A stretch of DNA of 45,710 nt from Acidobacteriota bacterium (GTDB taxonomy: Bacteria; Acidobacteriota; Terriglobia; Terriglobales; Acidobacteriaceae): assembly GCA_019241535.1 (NCBI GenBank), contig JAFAWX010000092.1:1-45710 (forward strand). The letters are read 5' to 3'. Position numbers and translations under genes: made by a program. A model generated the notes under the pieces. It saw only the letters and a list, made by a program, of their open reading frames with translations. It ran no database searches and was not told the DNA's origin. The stretch's first letter is position 1. Each line of letters begins with the position of its first letter. Positions 1 through 8,631 of this stretch are shown one piece after another.

Positions 1-568
1 CCGGGGAGACAAAGGGCCCCCGCCACAGGCGAACCGGGTTCTCAGTTGCCAGGATCCTCAGCTTGACGTTACGGTCGGCGTTGATCTCGCGAAGCTGCTC
101 AGGGCTTGGCTCCGTGTACTGTCTAGCCACGTGCACGGTAATCTTCGGATAGGTTCCGCGGCCAATTCTGATTTTACGCACGATTTCACGCGGTCCGCCC
201 GCGACGACCTCGGTTACCTTCAACTGGTAGTATCCGGGCGAGGTCTCAAGCGGAACACCGGCCAGCGCGTACCAGGAGGAAGGGCGCCGGCTGGGGATCT
301 CATGGGCCGATCGGTCCTTCGCTAGTTGAAAGAAACTTATCTCGTGATTCATCCACCTGCCGGAAAGGGAGCGTACCCCCGCCGGCGCCCGTACGATAAA
401 CAGGAGCGGCGATCCAGCGACCGGAGCAATGGGCTGCCATTTTAGGAACCCGCTCCGTGCCTCGGATTGAGTACGTCCTTCGCCGCTCAGAAGGGGAAGG
501 AGTAGGGTAAGAGCCACCATCGCCCAGGCAGGGGCCCTTCTGAGAGTTTGGCCTTTACGGCTGAGCAT
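1..568 (-). CDS. M23-type metallopeptidase, N-terminal part (runs off left edge)
   Basis: The minus strand is open from an ATG at 568 to the window edge, giving 189 codons without a stop. The product starts with a signal peptide or membrane anchor (charged start, then ALTLLLPLL around residues 19-27). A beta-rich region follows, then YPKITVHVARQYTEPSPEQL and, near the edge, RLWRGPFVSP. This spacing is what I recall for the N-terminal domain of secreted M23 peptidases, which cut peptidoglycan cross-bridges; the catalytic HxxxD/HxH domain would lie outside the window. The gene is divergent from glgC with a 235-bp gap. No strong Shine-Dalgarno (SD) sequence precedes the ATG, but a stop codon lies shortly upstream in frame and no better start was seen. 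That it is a gene is fairly sure; the family is probable. Confidence 0.68.
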   Translation of the reverse strand, partial: MLSRKGQTLRRAPAWAMVALTLLLPLLSGEGRTQSEARSGFLKWQPIAPVAGSPLLFIVRAPAGVRSLSGRWMNHEISFFQLAKDRSAHEIPSRRPSSWYALAGVPLETSPGYYQLKVTEVVAGGPREIVRKIRIGRGTYPKITVHVARQYTEPSPEQLREINADRNVKLRILATENPVRLWRGPFVSP

Positions 569-803
569 TATCTGAATCGTAACCAGCGGACGCACATGTC
601 GCAAAGACTAAACCGCTCGCCGAGACCATCATATGTAACTGCGACGGCCAGGAACCAGGGATGCCCGCTGGTGACAGACCTGACTGCCGCCCTTGCGGTT
701 GAGTGCCGTTTCCGGAAATGCTCTCGGGCAAGGACCGTATGCTAGTATTTACGGCTGCGAAAAAGCTTCGGGCCCGAAGAAACTCCCCGATTGACATCGA
801 AGT

Positions 804-2063
804 ATGAACGGGATGAAGGACACGCTTGGCGTTCTACTGGCCGGAGGTGCGGGTGAAAGGCTCTATCCTCTGACTCGGGATCGCGCCAAACCCGCCGTGA
901 CCTTCGGCGGCATTTACCGGATCGTCGATGTTACACTCTCAAATTGCATCAATTCCGACCTGCGACGGGTTTACATCCTAACCCAGTACAAGGCCCTTTC
1001 TCTTAACCGCCACATACGCGAAGGCTGGAATATCGTGGGTCGCGAAATCGGTGAATTTGTGGAAGTGCTTCCCCCGATGAAGCGGGTCAGCGATCAGTGG
1101 TACCAGGGCACGGCCGACGCTGTTTACCAGAACATTTATTCAATTGGCTCTGAGCAGCCTAAGCACGTGCTGATTCTTTCCGGCGACCACATCTACAAGA
1201 TGAATTACGGCCTGATGCTGAAACAGCACTTCGATTCAGCCGCCGACGTGACCCTGGGCGCCATCCAGATCGATCCCGAAGAGACTTATCGCTTTGGAGT
1301 CATTGAGGTCGACTCCGACAACCGCGTCACCGGATTCGAGGAGAAGCCCACGTTTACCAAAATTCGCTCGCCGCAGAATCCGGACAAAGTTCCCGCCTCC
1401 ATGGGAATTTACCTGTTCAATACGGACGTACTCATTCCCATCCTGCTGAAGGATGCCGAGGACGAGCGCTCCTCGCACGACTTTGGAAAGGATATTCTGC
1501 CGAAAATGGTCGACGAGTACCGGGTCTACTGCTTCGATTTTGTGGACGAGAACAAGAAAGAGGCCCTCTACTGGCGCGATGTGGGGACGCTTGAAGCCTA
1601 TTACGACGCAAATATGGATGTCGTTTCGATCTCGCCGGTCTTCAACCTATACGACGAAGCCTGGCCGATTCGTACTCACCAACGCCAGTACCCTCCGGCC
1701 AAGTTTGTCTTTGAAGAGCCGGGGCGCACGGGACAAGCGCTCGATTCGATTGTTTCCTCCGGGTGCATTATCTCGGGCGGAACCGTACGCTACAGTGTGT
1801 TATCGCCCGATGTGCGCGTAAATTCCTTTACTGAACTGGACTCGAGCATTTTGTTCTCACACGTAAATATCGGCCGGCACTGCCGCATCCGCCGGGCGAT
1901 CATCGACCGCGATGTCCACATTCCGGAAGGTACTACGATCGGTTTCGACGCGGAATCTGACCGGCAGAAGTTCTTCGTGACCGACAGCGGGATCACGGTG
2001 GTGACCCGCGACTACTCACTGTTTGAAAATCCCGTAACGGTGGACTACTTTACCAGCGAGTAA
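804..2063 (+). CDS. glgC: Glucose-1-phosphate adenylyltransferase (ADP-glucose pyrophosphorylase)
   Basis: Makes ADP-glucose from glucose-1-phosphate and ATP, the committed step of bacterial glycogen synthesis, in the cytoplasm. The 419-residue length is normal. The nucleotidyltransferase signature GGAGERLYPLTRDRAKPAV is at residues 14-32, followed by FGGIYRIVDVTLSNCINS. YQGTADAVYQN (residues ~98-108), the metal-site SGDHIYKMNY (~126-135) and the sugar-site region SSHDFGKDI and YWRDVGTLEAYYDAN are all present. The C-terminal third (from about residue 310) has the hexapeptide-repeat pattern of the left-handed beta-helix that carries allosteric control (SGCIISGGTV, SILFSHVNIG). No other glg gene lies beside it. 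It stands alone between divergent and convergent neighbours. Confidence 0.97.
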   Translation: MNGMKDTLGVLLAGGAGERLYPLTRDRAKPAVTFGGIYRIVDVTLSNCINSDLRRVYILTQYKALSLNRHIREGWNIVGREIGEFVEVLPPMKRVSDQWYQGTADAVYQNIYSIGSEQPKHVLILSGDHIYKMNYGLMLKQHFDSAADVTLGAIQIDPEETYRFGVIEVDSDNRVTGFEEKPTFTKIRSPQNPDKVPASMGIYLFNTDVLIPILLKDAEDERSSHDFGKDILPKMVDEYRVYCFDFVDENKKEALYWRDVGTLEAYYDANMDVVSISPVFNLYDEAWPIRTHQRQYPPAKFVFEEPGRTGQALDSIVSSGCIISGGTVRYSVLSPDVRVNSFTELDSSILFSHVNIGRHCRIRRAIIDRDVHIPEGTTIGFDAESDRQKFFVTDSGITVVTRDYSLFENPVTVDYFTSE

Positions 2064-2068
2064 GCCCC

Positions 2069-2090
2069 TGTCCGGCTTTCACCCGGGACA
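2069..2090 (+). terminator. Possible stem-loop after glgC
   Basis: Six bases after the glgC stop, TGTCCGG and the downstream CCCGGGACA can pair with one bulged G around a six-base loop. There is no T-run after it, so it is at best a weak or Rho-assisted terminator. Confidence 0.3.
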
Positions 2091-2159
2091 CGGCGCGATG
2101 GGCAGAGCCATCGCTTATAACGGCACATGCGGGGTGATTCTTAGGTGTTGCCGTAGAGG

Positions 2160-2723
2160 CTACTTCTTCAGGATCGGGTTATAGCCATCGCTGACCAGCT
2201 TGGCGCGCATCCCCTCGGCATCCTTGATATCGACGAATGGTCCGACTTGAACGTGGAAGAGCTTGTCCGGTTGGCTGGATACGATGGCTGAATACTGCCT
2301 TCCCTTGAGAGCTTCAACCAGAGCTTCGGCGTCTTCTTGCTTGGTAACGGCCGCAACCTGCACAAAGTACCCCTGAGCGCTTTCGGCCGTGGTTGCTGCA
2401 CTGTCAGCCGCCGCAGCGGAAGTCGGGCTCCTGCCGGTGCTGTCCCGGTCTGCTCGCGAGGTGGAGCGCGGTGGCGCCTGCGGGGTTTTCGAGTCCGAGG
2501 GCGGGTGCGGCGATTTGCCGGCCGCGGAAGGCCGAATGGCGGCGACCGGGGCAGAGGCGGTCGACTCGGGTCCTGGCTTCGCGGAATTCTTGCCCATGCT
2601 GAAACCCATGCCAAAGAACACCGCGCAGAGAATCACCAGCCCGAAAAACAGGGCCAGCATCTTACCCATTCCTAAGGTGATTTCCGTGTCGTTTGCGTCT
2701 TCCAGATCAGATACCGGGGTCAT
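2160..2723 (-). CDS. SPOR-domain membrane protein
   Basis: A 187-residue protein of three parts. A short cytoplasmic N-terminus precedes one transmembrane helix at about residues 22-43 (MLALFFGLVILCAVFFGMGF). A Pro/Ala/Ser/Arg-rich linker of about 65 residues follows. The C-terminal SPOR domain (from about residue 117) begins GYFVQVAAVTKQEDAEAL and contains FHVQVGPFVDIKDAEGM. SPOR domains bind denuded glycan strands of septal peptidoglycan, so the protein probably sits in the inner membrane with its C-terminus in the periplasm and may act in division or wall remodelling. The slipin gene lies 22 bp upstream on the same strand, so co-transcription is likely. The linker is low-complexity and explains the long shadow frames in this stretch. 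Confidence 0.88.
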   Translation of the reverse strand: MTPVSDLEDANDTEITLGMGKMLALFFGLVILCAVFFGMGFSMGKNSAKPGPESTASAPVAAIRPSAAGKSPHPPSDSKTPQAPPRSTSRADRDSTGRSPTSAAAADSAATTAESAQGYFVQVAAVTKQEDAEALVEALKGRQYSAIVSSQPDKLFHVQVGPFVDIKDAEGMRAKLVSDGYNPILKK

Positions 2724-2745
2724 AACCGTTAGAACCCTTACTCAT

Positions 2746-3534
2746 TCATTTTGCTTCGGCGGACGCATCTTTTGCTAGTAACTTCTGAAGTCCGGAAAAG
2801 AAGTCGACAGGGACGGGGAAGACCACGGTGGTGTTCTTCTCCACGCCGATTTCCGTCAGTGTCTGTAAATAACGCAGTTGCACGCTGACCGGTTCGGCGG
2901 CCAGCAAATGGGCGGCATCGACCAGGCGCTGGGCAGCCGAGAATTCGCCTTCCGCGTGAATGATTTTCGACCGTTTCTCGCGCTCGGCTTCCGCCTGCTT
3001 GGCCATGGCCCGCAGCATCGACTCGGGCAGGTCCACCTGCTTCACTTCCACGTTCACCACTTTCACTCCCCAGGGCGCCGTGTGCGTATCGAGGATCGTC
3101 TGCAGACGGGCATTGATCTTGTCACGATGGGCCAGTAGTTCGTCGAGTTCCTGTTCGCCAAGAACCGAACGCAGCGTTGTCTGTGCGAACTGCGAAGTCT
3201 GGTACACATAGTTTGAAACCTCAACAACGGCGCGCGTAGGCTCGATCACGCGCAGAAAGATCACGGCGTTTACCTTCAGGGTGACGTTGTCGCGAGTGAT
3301 GATGTCCTGCGCGGGTACTTCCAAGGCTTCCTGGCGCAGCGATATGCGCACCATGCGCTGCACCGGACCGAATACCAGAATCATGCCGGGGCCTTTCGGC
3401 GTCTGGCGAAGGCGTCCCAGGTTAAAGATCACACCGCGTTCATACTCTGCCAGGATCTTAATCGAGCTCAGGGCGTAAAACACGAAGATGAGGACGATCA
3501 CAGCAATGGTAGTAAAACTCAGCCCAACTTCCAT
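2746..3534 (-). CDS. Slipin / stomatin-like SPFH-domain membrane protein
   Basis: A 262-residue SPFH-family protein. An N-terminal hydrophobic anchor covers about residues 7-25. The SPFH (band 7) domain starts [13 protein letters not shown] and runs through [40 protein letters not shown] marks the coiled-coil region, and the tail is short. Bacterial slipins form membrane-associated oligomers and are typically encoded beside an NfeD protease that is thought to process or regulate them. That partner lies upstream here on the same strand, but a 236-bp gap separates them, wider than usual for this pair. The family call is firm; the cellular role in this organism is inferred. Confidence 0.93.
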   Translation of the reverse strand: MEVGLSFTTIAVIVLIFVFYALSSIKILAEYERGVIFNLGRLRQTPKGPGMILVFGPVQRMVRISLRQEALEVPAQDIITRDNVTLKVNAVIFLRVIEPTRAVVEVSNYVYQTSQFAQTTLRSVLGEQELDELLAHRDKINARLQTILDTHTAPWGVKVVNVEVKQVDLPESMLRAMAKQAEAEREKRSKIIHAEGEFSAAQRLVDAAHLLAAEPVSVQLRYLQTLTEIGVEKNTTVVFPVPVDFFSGLQKLLAKDASAEAK

Positions 3535-3770
3535 CAGGTACCTCCCGCCGGGATGTGTGCTGATTGTACTCGAATCGTTCAGGCAGGGGTGCCAGTGCGA
3601 CTAGCATTGGTTCGTTTTGCCACCACTCATGTCTCCCAGGCCAGAAAAGGCAGGGGCGTTCCACGTGAGCTTACATGCTGCTCGCTTAGGCAGCGTGTCG
3701 TATCGACCGATGGTCTCGAGGTGATTCCAGGCGGATTGCCGTGTTCGAAGGTGAGAGTGGGATTAAAATG

Positions 3771-5084
3771 TTAGTTCGCCACGCTGTTAATCGCCATCTC
3801 ACTCTTTGTGCCCGCCGGTTGCACCTCGAGCTGTAATCCTTCCACTTTTCGGATCACGACCCGATCTCCCATGGGCACAGGTGCCGATGCTATGGCGTCC
3901 CAGATCTCACCGTGAACAAGAACCTTCCCGACCGGCGACAGGGAAGTCTGCGCTATGGCCACTTCGCCCACCAGTCCTTCAGCCCCAGTGAGGACCTTGT
4001 TCCTGCGGGCGAGCAGCGCGATTGACATCAGAAAGACTGTGATTGTGCCCAGGGGGATGCTCACGGCGAGCGCCGTGGCCAGCTTTATCCGCATTTCGGG
4101 GATAGGCGCATCCACCAGCAAGAGAGCACCGATGACCAGGGTTGCCATTCCGCCGAGAGCCAGTACCCCGTGGGTTGCGAATTTTGCCTCCAGCGCGAAT
4201 AAGACAAAAGAAGCCAAAATCAGCACCAGCGCGGCAAAGCGCGTGGGCAGAAGATTCAGGGCGAAAATCGCGAGCAAAATGAACACCACCCCAACCGTTC
4301 CCGGCAGTACCGCGCCCGGGTGGTTGAATTCTGCATAGAGCGCCAAGGCTCCGATTGCCAGAAGAATGAAAGCAACGTTCGGGTCCATGATGTAGGCCAG
4401 AATACGTTCCTTCACCGTCTCCTCGAGCAGCCGTTCGCGCTTTCCGGCTAAATTCAGCGTTACCGTAGTGCCGTCAAACCTTTTCACCGGTTTCTGGGCA
4501 ATCTGGCGGAAGAGATCCTGTTCAGTCGGAGCGACGTAATCAATCAGCTTCTGGGCAAGCGCCTCACTGTCGGTGAATGATTTCGATTGGCGGACGGTGC
4601 TCTCGGCAATTTCCACATTGCGGCCGCGCTTGGCGGTGATCGAGCGCATCAGCGCGGCGGTATCATTTTCGATCTTCTCCTTCATGACCGAATCCGTCTG
4701 CCCACTGCCGATTGTGACCGGATGGGCCGCGCCGGTATTGGTGCCCGGTGCCATGGATGCTACGTCGGCGCTTTCGAGAATGAAAAAACCGGCTGATGCG
4801 GCGCGACTTCCACTCGGAGAAACGTAAATAATGACCGGCACAGGCGAGGCCAGGATTTTCTGAATAATTTCCCGAGTAGAGTCGAGCAGGCCCCCAGGGG
4901 TATTCAGGTCGATGAGCACGGCATCGTCTTTGCCTGCCGCTGCCTGCTCGAGCGCGCGCTCGATGCGCTCGGCCGTAACCGGCTGGACGGTATCGTCTAT
5001 GACCACCTTCAAAATGTCGGCAGGCGAACAGACTACAAGCGCCACAATCAAGCCAGCAATACTAAGAATGTTTTGAAGGCGCAT
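3771..5084 (-). CDS. nfeD: NfeD-type membrane serine protease (ClpP-like plus NfeD domain)
   Basis: A 437-residue long-form NfeD. A signal-like N-terminus (residues 5-22) is followed by a ClpP/crotonase-fold protease domain: DLNTPGGLLDSTREI at about residues 59-73, and RAASAG with the candidate nucleophile Ser97. The general-base lysine is likely in MKEKIEND (about residue 135 or 137). This Ser/Lys arrangement matches the archaeal 1510-N stomatin-specific protease as I recall it. Four or more transmembrane helices fill about residues 233-355. The C-terminal NfeD OB-fold starts near GAEGLVGEVAIAQT and includes GKVLVHGEIWDA. It lies upstream of the slipin, its expected substrate. Family confidence is high; processing of the slipin is inferred. 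Confidence 0.94.
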   Translation of the reverse strand: MRLQNILSIAGLIVALVVCSPADILKVVIDDTVQPVTAERIERALEQAAAGKDDAVLIDLNTPGGLLDSTREIIQKILASPVPVIIYVSPSGSRAASAGFFILESADVASMAPGTNTGAAHPVTIGSGQTDSVMKEKIENDTAALMRSITAKRGRNVEIAESTVRQSKSFTDSEALAQKLIDYVAPTEQDLFRQIAQKPVKRFDGTTVTLNLAGKRERLLEETVKERILAYIMDPNVAFILLAIGALALYAEFNHPGAVLPGTVGVVFILLAIFALNLLPTRFAALVLILASFVLFALEAKFATHGVLALGGMATLVIGALLLVDAPIPEMRIKLATALAVSIPLGTITVFLMSIALLARRNKVLTGAEGLVGEVAIAQTSLSPVGKVLVHGEIWDAIASAPVPMGDRVVIRKVEGLQLEVQPAGTKSEMAINSVAN

Positions 5085-5610
5085 TGCAAGACCTCCGCGA
5101 CTCGGCTGCTTTATATATTCTCTCGCAACTGAGCCCGGAAAGATAAACAGCTCAGGATGAATACATTAGGCTTGATCAGCGAGGGCATCTGGTAGTCGAG
5201 CCTCACGCAAATACTCCTGGCCAGCTCTTCGATAAAGAAGGAGTCCCGCTGATTTGGAATTACGCGCGTCGTGGGCGCGCATTCCGGGCCTGCCTTCGCC
5301 GCCAACACTCCACTGTCATCAAAGGGGGCGCTTTTCAGAGCAGGCATAACACCGCCCTGGTGCTTTGCAGACTGCGAACGTAGCCACAAGAAAGGCATCT
5401 CATTCAATCACGCGAGAGCTCTTCGCCTACGTGAATCGATTCCAGACGTTCATATCTCCGTGGACGCGACTGTCCGGTTGCAACGTAAATGCTTTGCTCG
5501 TCAATGGTCAGTCAGTTCACAATCAGTCGGAAGTTTCGAGAGCAGACACACTTGATTCATGCTCTTGATTCGCGGGTAGAGCACACATATATGAACCCGG
5601 CCATCCCCTG
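5085..5610. other. Gene-free stretch between nfeD and the first TA pair
   Basis: About 525 bp between the start of nfeD and the TA promoter. Both strands hold short open frames (one of 98 codons on the minus strand at 5111-5407), but none has a recognisable domain or a good ribosome binding site, and they overlap one another. No RNA gene or repeat is seen. The nfeD promoter presumably lies at the left end. Confidence 0.5.
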
Positions 5611-5651
5611 TTGGACATAATCGCATAAAAGCGGCATAATGTATTTATGCG
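5611..5651 (+). promoter_or_regulatory. Promoter and operator of TA pair 1, overlapping the start codon
   Basis: A weak -35 candidate TTGGAC (5611-5616) is followed 18 bases later by CATAAT (5635-5640). A start site 6-7 bases further on would fall on or next to the antitoxin ATG at 5647, so the mRNA would be nearly leaderless. A perfect 8-base inverted repeat, CGCATAAA (5622-5629) and TTTATGCG (5644-5651), flanks the -10 element and includes the start codon. This is the layout expected for binding of the ribbon-helix-helix antitoxin and autorepression; that role is inferred. Confidence 0.6.
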
Positions 5652-5904
5652 AACAACCGTCGACCTTCCTGATGACTTATACCGCGCTCTGAAAGCCCGA
5701 GCCGGGCTGAGTGGGGTTACCTTGCGGCACCTTATTCAGCGGCTCATTGAGCAAGGCCTTCGTTACCCCGTTTCGCCCCACTCCGTTAAAACAAGGGAAG
5801 CGCCACCGGTCATCATCCCTGCCCGAGGAGTACCGATCCCTGCGATCTCACGAGGGGAGCTGGCGCGAATGGAAGAGGAGGAAGAAGAAGAAAAGCATGC
5901 GTGA
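5647..5904 (+). CDS. VapB-like ribbon-helix-helix antitoxin
   Basis: An 85-residue protein. The N-terminus MRTTVDLPDDLYRALKARA and TLRHLIQRLIEQGL is the beta-strand/helix/helix pattern of a ribbon-helix-helix DNA-binding domain. The rest is a flexible tail that would wrap the toxin. The very C-terminus is a run of glutamates (MEEEEEEEKHA). Its purine-rich codons (about 5871-5893) also provide a GGAGGAA ribosome binding site for the next gene. The stop codon lies inside the start of the toxin gene (8-bp overlap), typical of translational coupling. The protein should neutralise the toxin and repress the promoter at 5611-5651. No SD precedes its ATG, consistent with a leaderless message. Confidence 0.85.
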   Translation: MRTTVDLPDDLYRALKARAGLSGVTLRHLIQRLIEQGLRYPVSPHSVKTREAPPVIIPARGVPIPAISRGELARMEEEEEEEKHA

Positions 5905-6325
5905 TTTGCTTGACGTCAGTGTTTGGCTTCCGCTCAGTGCACCCGACCATGTACACCATTTGCGAGCTCGGAGGTATTGGGAAAGCGAAGCGGTCGATAA
6001 TCTCGCGTTTTGCCGAGTGACGGCTCTAGCTTTGCTGCGCCATTTGACGAACCCGCGGGTTCTAGGCGACGCAGTTCTCGGCGGTGCCGGCGCGTGGAAA
6101 GCGTTACAAACTTGGTTGACCATTCCACGCGTTACCTTCCTCGATGAACCTGTCGCTGTCGATGAGTGGCTGGGCCAATGGGCTACGCAACTTGACTTGC
6201 GGAGCGGGAACTGGACTGACGCTTATATCGCCGCCTTTGCGGTGGCCAGTGGTTGTCGGCTTGTAGCCTTTGATCGAGACTTTCTACTTTACCCTGGTAT
6301 AGAGTTCCTACACCTGAGACCGTGA
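5897..6325 (+). CDS. VapC-like PIN-domain ribonuclease toxin
   Basis: A 142-residue toxin read from the ATG at 5897, not from an earlier in-frame ATG at 5711 that would overlap the whole antitoxin. MRDLLDVSVWLPL gives the first PIN-domain aspartate. FCRVTALALLRHLTNP is typical of the PIN subfamily in which this helix lacks the usual glutamate. DAYIAAFAVASGCRLVAFDRDF supplies the remaining acidic residues. Such toxins are Mg-dependent endoribonucleases that cut tRNA or rRNA and stop translation when freed from the antitoxin. The ribosome binding site lies in the antitoxin's poly-Glu codons. The gene looks intact. Its RNA target cannot be read from sequence. Confidence 0.88.
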   Translation: MRDLLDVSVWLPLSAPDHVHHLRARRYWESEAVDNLAFCRVTALALLRHLTNPRVLGDAVLGGAGAWKALQTWLTIPRVTFLDEPVAVDEWLGQWATQLDLRSGNWTDAYIAAFAVASGCRLVAFDRDFLLYPGIEFLHLRP

Positions 6326-6496
6326 TGTCCTATTTCGCGGCCGCCATCAGAAACCCACGAAGTCGTTTCCAAATGCGGGTGTCGTCTTATGAAATAACTT
6401 GTTAACTTCGGTTTGGCACCCAAGGTTCGACGAACTAGAAGCGACCTTGGCAACGTCAGTCCAAATCTGAGGATCGCAGCTGCCTGCCAGCGGTTG

Positions 6497-7861
6497 TCAT
6501 ACGATGCGGTGTTGACTGTCCTCTAGTTCCGCAACCGTTCCGGTCTTATGGTCATGAAACTCTAAGACCTGGCCGCCTGCTCCCGATTTCCGGGAATCTG
6601 TCCATCCCGGCAGCCAGGTATCGCCGGTGATCAGCCGCGCCCCACGTTCATACGTAATGTAGGACCACGCCCACTGGATCAGCACGATAAGCCGGTTGCG
6701 GAATCCGATAAGGAAGAAGATGTGGACAAATAGCCATGACAGCCAGGCAATATACCCGGAAACATGCAATTTTCTGAATTGCGCAACCGCCGCGGCGCGG
6801 CCAATAGTGGCCAGGCTGCCTTTGTCCACATAGTGAAAATCCGGGCGCGGTTGATTGTGAAGAGCAGCTGCGATGTTCTTTGCCACGGCCCGGCCCTGCT
6901 GCATGGCGACGGGCGCCACTCCCGGCAGCAAATTGCCCTTCTCGTCTTTCACTGCGGCGAGATCCCCGATCACAAAAACTTCCGGATGGCCGGGCAAACT
7001 TAGATCTGGCTTCACCAACACCCTACCAGCCCGGTCGATTGGGGCGCCAAGTTCCTTTCCGAGAGGCGAAGCAGAAACTCCGGCCGCCCAGAGGATCACA
7101 GCTGCCGGAATCGATTCCTTGTCGATCCACACAGCCCCAGGCTCTACCGCAGTCACCATAGCCGACTCGCGCACCTCTACCCCAAGCCGGTGCAGCTGGC
7201 GCACGGCGCTTCGGGAGAGATCAGGAGCATAGGAGGGCAGTATCCGCGGACCGCCCTCAAGCAGAACGATTCGGGCCCGTCTGGGGTCAATCGAGACAAA
7301 CTCGTGCCGCAGCACGCGATGGGCGATTTCGGCTAAAGTTCCCGCCAGTTCGACTCCCGTCGGACCTGCGCCCACAATCACAAAATTCAGAGGCGGACTC
7401 GGTCCGCCGGCAAGCGTCTGCCGCTCCGCCAGCTCAAACGCCAAGAGCACCCGACGGCGAATTTCGAGTGCGTCTTCGACGGTCTTCAACCCCGGCGCCA
7501 GCGGCTCCCATTCCGGGCGCCCGAAGTAGGAATGGCGCGCTCCGGCCGCGACGATCAGATAATCATAGGGAACCTCCAGCTCGGGCAGTTTCACCACACG
7601 CCGCCCCAGATCAAATCCTTTGACCTCCCCGAGCAGGACTTCAATGTTTTTGCGGCCACGCAGAATCCACCGGATGGGAGCGGCAATCTCCGCCGGGGAG
7701 ATTCCTGCGGTCGCAACCTGGTACAAGAGAGGCTGAAAGGTATGGTGGTTCTTGCGGTCGATAATCGTGACTTGAATCGGCAGCTTGGCCAAGGCCCGTG
7801 CCGCTTGGAGTCCCCCAAAGCCGGCGCCGATTACCACTGCACGAGGCCTGATTTCCGCCAT
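6497..7861 (-). CDS. ndh: Type II NADH dehydrogenase (NDH-2)
   Basis: A 454-residue flavoprotein that oxidises NADH and passes electrons to membrane quinone without pumping protons. The FAD-binding VVIGAGFGGLQAA is at residues 9-21. A second dinucleotide motif, FVIVGAGPTGVELAG, binds NADH. The quinone-side signature VAPVAMQQGRAVAKN and the FAD-contact VFVIGDLAA are present. A hydrophobic C-terminal segment (YIAWLSWLFVHIFFLIGF, about residues 374-391) would anchor it to the inner membrane face. A clear GGAGG-type site (GGAGGGTGGCCG) precedes the ATG. It is divergent from the CPBP-like gene. Length and motifs fit the family well. Confidence 0.93.
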   Translation of the reverse strand: MAEIRPRAVVIGAGFGGLQAARALAKLPIQVTIIDRKNHHTFQPLLYQVATAGISPAEIAAPIRWILRGRKNIEVLLGEVKGFDLGRRVVKLPELEVPYDYLIVAAGARHSYFGRPEWEPLAPGLKTVEDALEIRRRVLLAFELAERQTLAGGPSPPLNFVIVGAGPTGVELAGTLAEIAHRVLRHEFVSIDPRRARIVLLEGGPRILPSYAPDLSRSAVRQLHRLGVEVRESAMVTAVEPGAVWIDKESIPAAVILWAAGVSASPLGKELGAPIDRAGRVLVKPDLSLPGHPEVFVIGDLAAVKDEKGNLLPGVAPVAMQQGRAVAKNIAAALHNQPRPDFHYVDKGSLATIGRAAAVAQFRKLHVSGYIAWLSWLFVHIFFLIGFRNRLIVLIQWAWSYITYERGARLITGDTWLPGWTDSRKSGAGGQVLEFHDHKTGTVAELEDSQHRIV

Positions 7862-7932
7862 CGGCCACCCTCCTCGCCTCTGATGCTATCTCGGCTGTGA
7901 GCTGCGCATCTGAACGTTATATAGATTCGTCT

Positions 7933-8631
7933 ATGTCGGGGAAGTCGGAACTTTTTTCACCGCTACAGTCCACCTCAGGGGCGCGAGAACCGGGAAGGTT
8001 ACGGGGGGGATGGTTCAAGCATCGGCGAAGTCTGCTCGAAATTGTCCTGGTATTCGGCCTTATTCTCGTCGCGGTATGGACGCCACAGGGAAGACTGAAC
8101 AGCTTGGTCTCGATCGTCGCCGCTGCCTGCGTTGTAGGGTTGAGTATCGCCGGTGAGTGGACGCCTTCTCAACTGGGTCTGACCCGTCCTCTGGCCGGTG
8201 CCGGTCACATACTCCTGGTGGGAGTGCTCCTGTCGGTGACTATCATGTTGATTGGCATCCCGCTGCGGTTTGCCGGTGCCGGTTACGGCCTGCCCTGGAG
8301 CCGGTCCTGGCAATATGCGATCTGGTCGTTGTCGCAAGAGTTCATTCTGCAATCGATCTTCTTTGTGCGTTTCGAGAGCATGCTGGGCAGCCGCCGGGCG
8401 GTCATTGCTGCCGCTGCGCTATTTGCGGTTGCCCATCTACCCAGCCCAGTGCTGACATTAGTTGCTTTGGCGGGCGGCATAGTGTTCGCGGAATTGTTTC
8501 GTCGCTGGAGAAATCTTTTTCCGCTGGGGATCATCCACGCCGCGCTGGGGCTTACCATTGCCGCCAGTTTACCCGATAGGTGGCTGCACCATATGCGCGT
8601 AGGCATCGGCTACTTGAAGATTCACCCGTAA
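7933..8631 (+). CDS. CPBP-family intramembrane protease-like protein
   Basis: A protein of about 232 residues with six or so transmembrane helices, read from the ATG at 7933. A GTG at 7897 would add 12 residues and neither start has a good SD. The CPBP (CAAX protease / bacteriocin-processing) pattern is seen in its three conserved stretches: SQEFILQSIFFVRFE (motif 1), FAVAHLPSPVL (FxxxH, motif 2) and GIIHAALGL (motif 3). The first glutamate of the usual EExxxR is Gln here, so activity is less certain; similar QEF/QQF variants occur in related bacteria as I recall. No substrate is suggested by context. It is divergent from ndh and upstream of recN. Confidence 0.75.
   Translation: MSGKSELFSPLQSTSGAREPGRLRGGWFKHRRSLLEIVLVFGLILVAVWTPQGRLNSLVSIVAAACVVGLSIAGEWTPSQLGLTRPLAGAGHILLVGVLLSVTIMLIGIPLRFAGAGYGLPWSRSWQYAIWSLSQEFILQSIFFVRFESMLGSRRAVIAAAALFAVAHLPSPVLTLVALAGGIVFAELFRRWRNLFPLGIIHAALGLTIAASLPDRWLHHMRVGIGYLKIHP

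Noticed and set aside
5111-5407. 98-codon minus-strand frame downstream of the nfeD promoter region
   Set aside because: No recognisable fold and no SD, and it overlaps a plus-strand frame of similar length. Reported only as part of a gene-free stretch.
5711-5896. Longer toxin reading from the ATG at 5711
   Set aside because: It would cover most of the antitoxin gene in another frame. The PIN domain starts at 5897, right after a good ribosome binding site.
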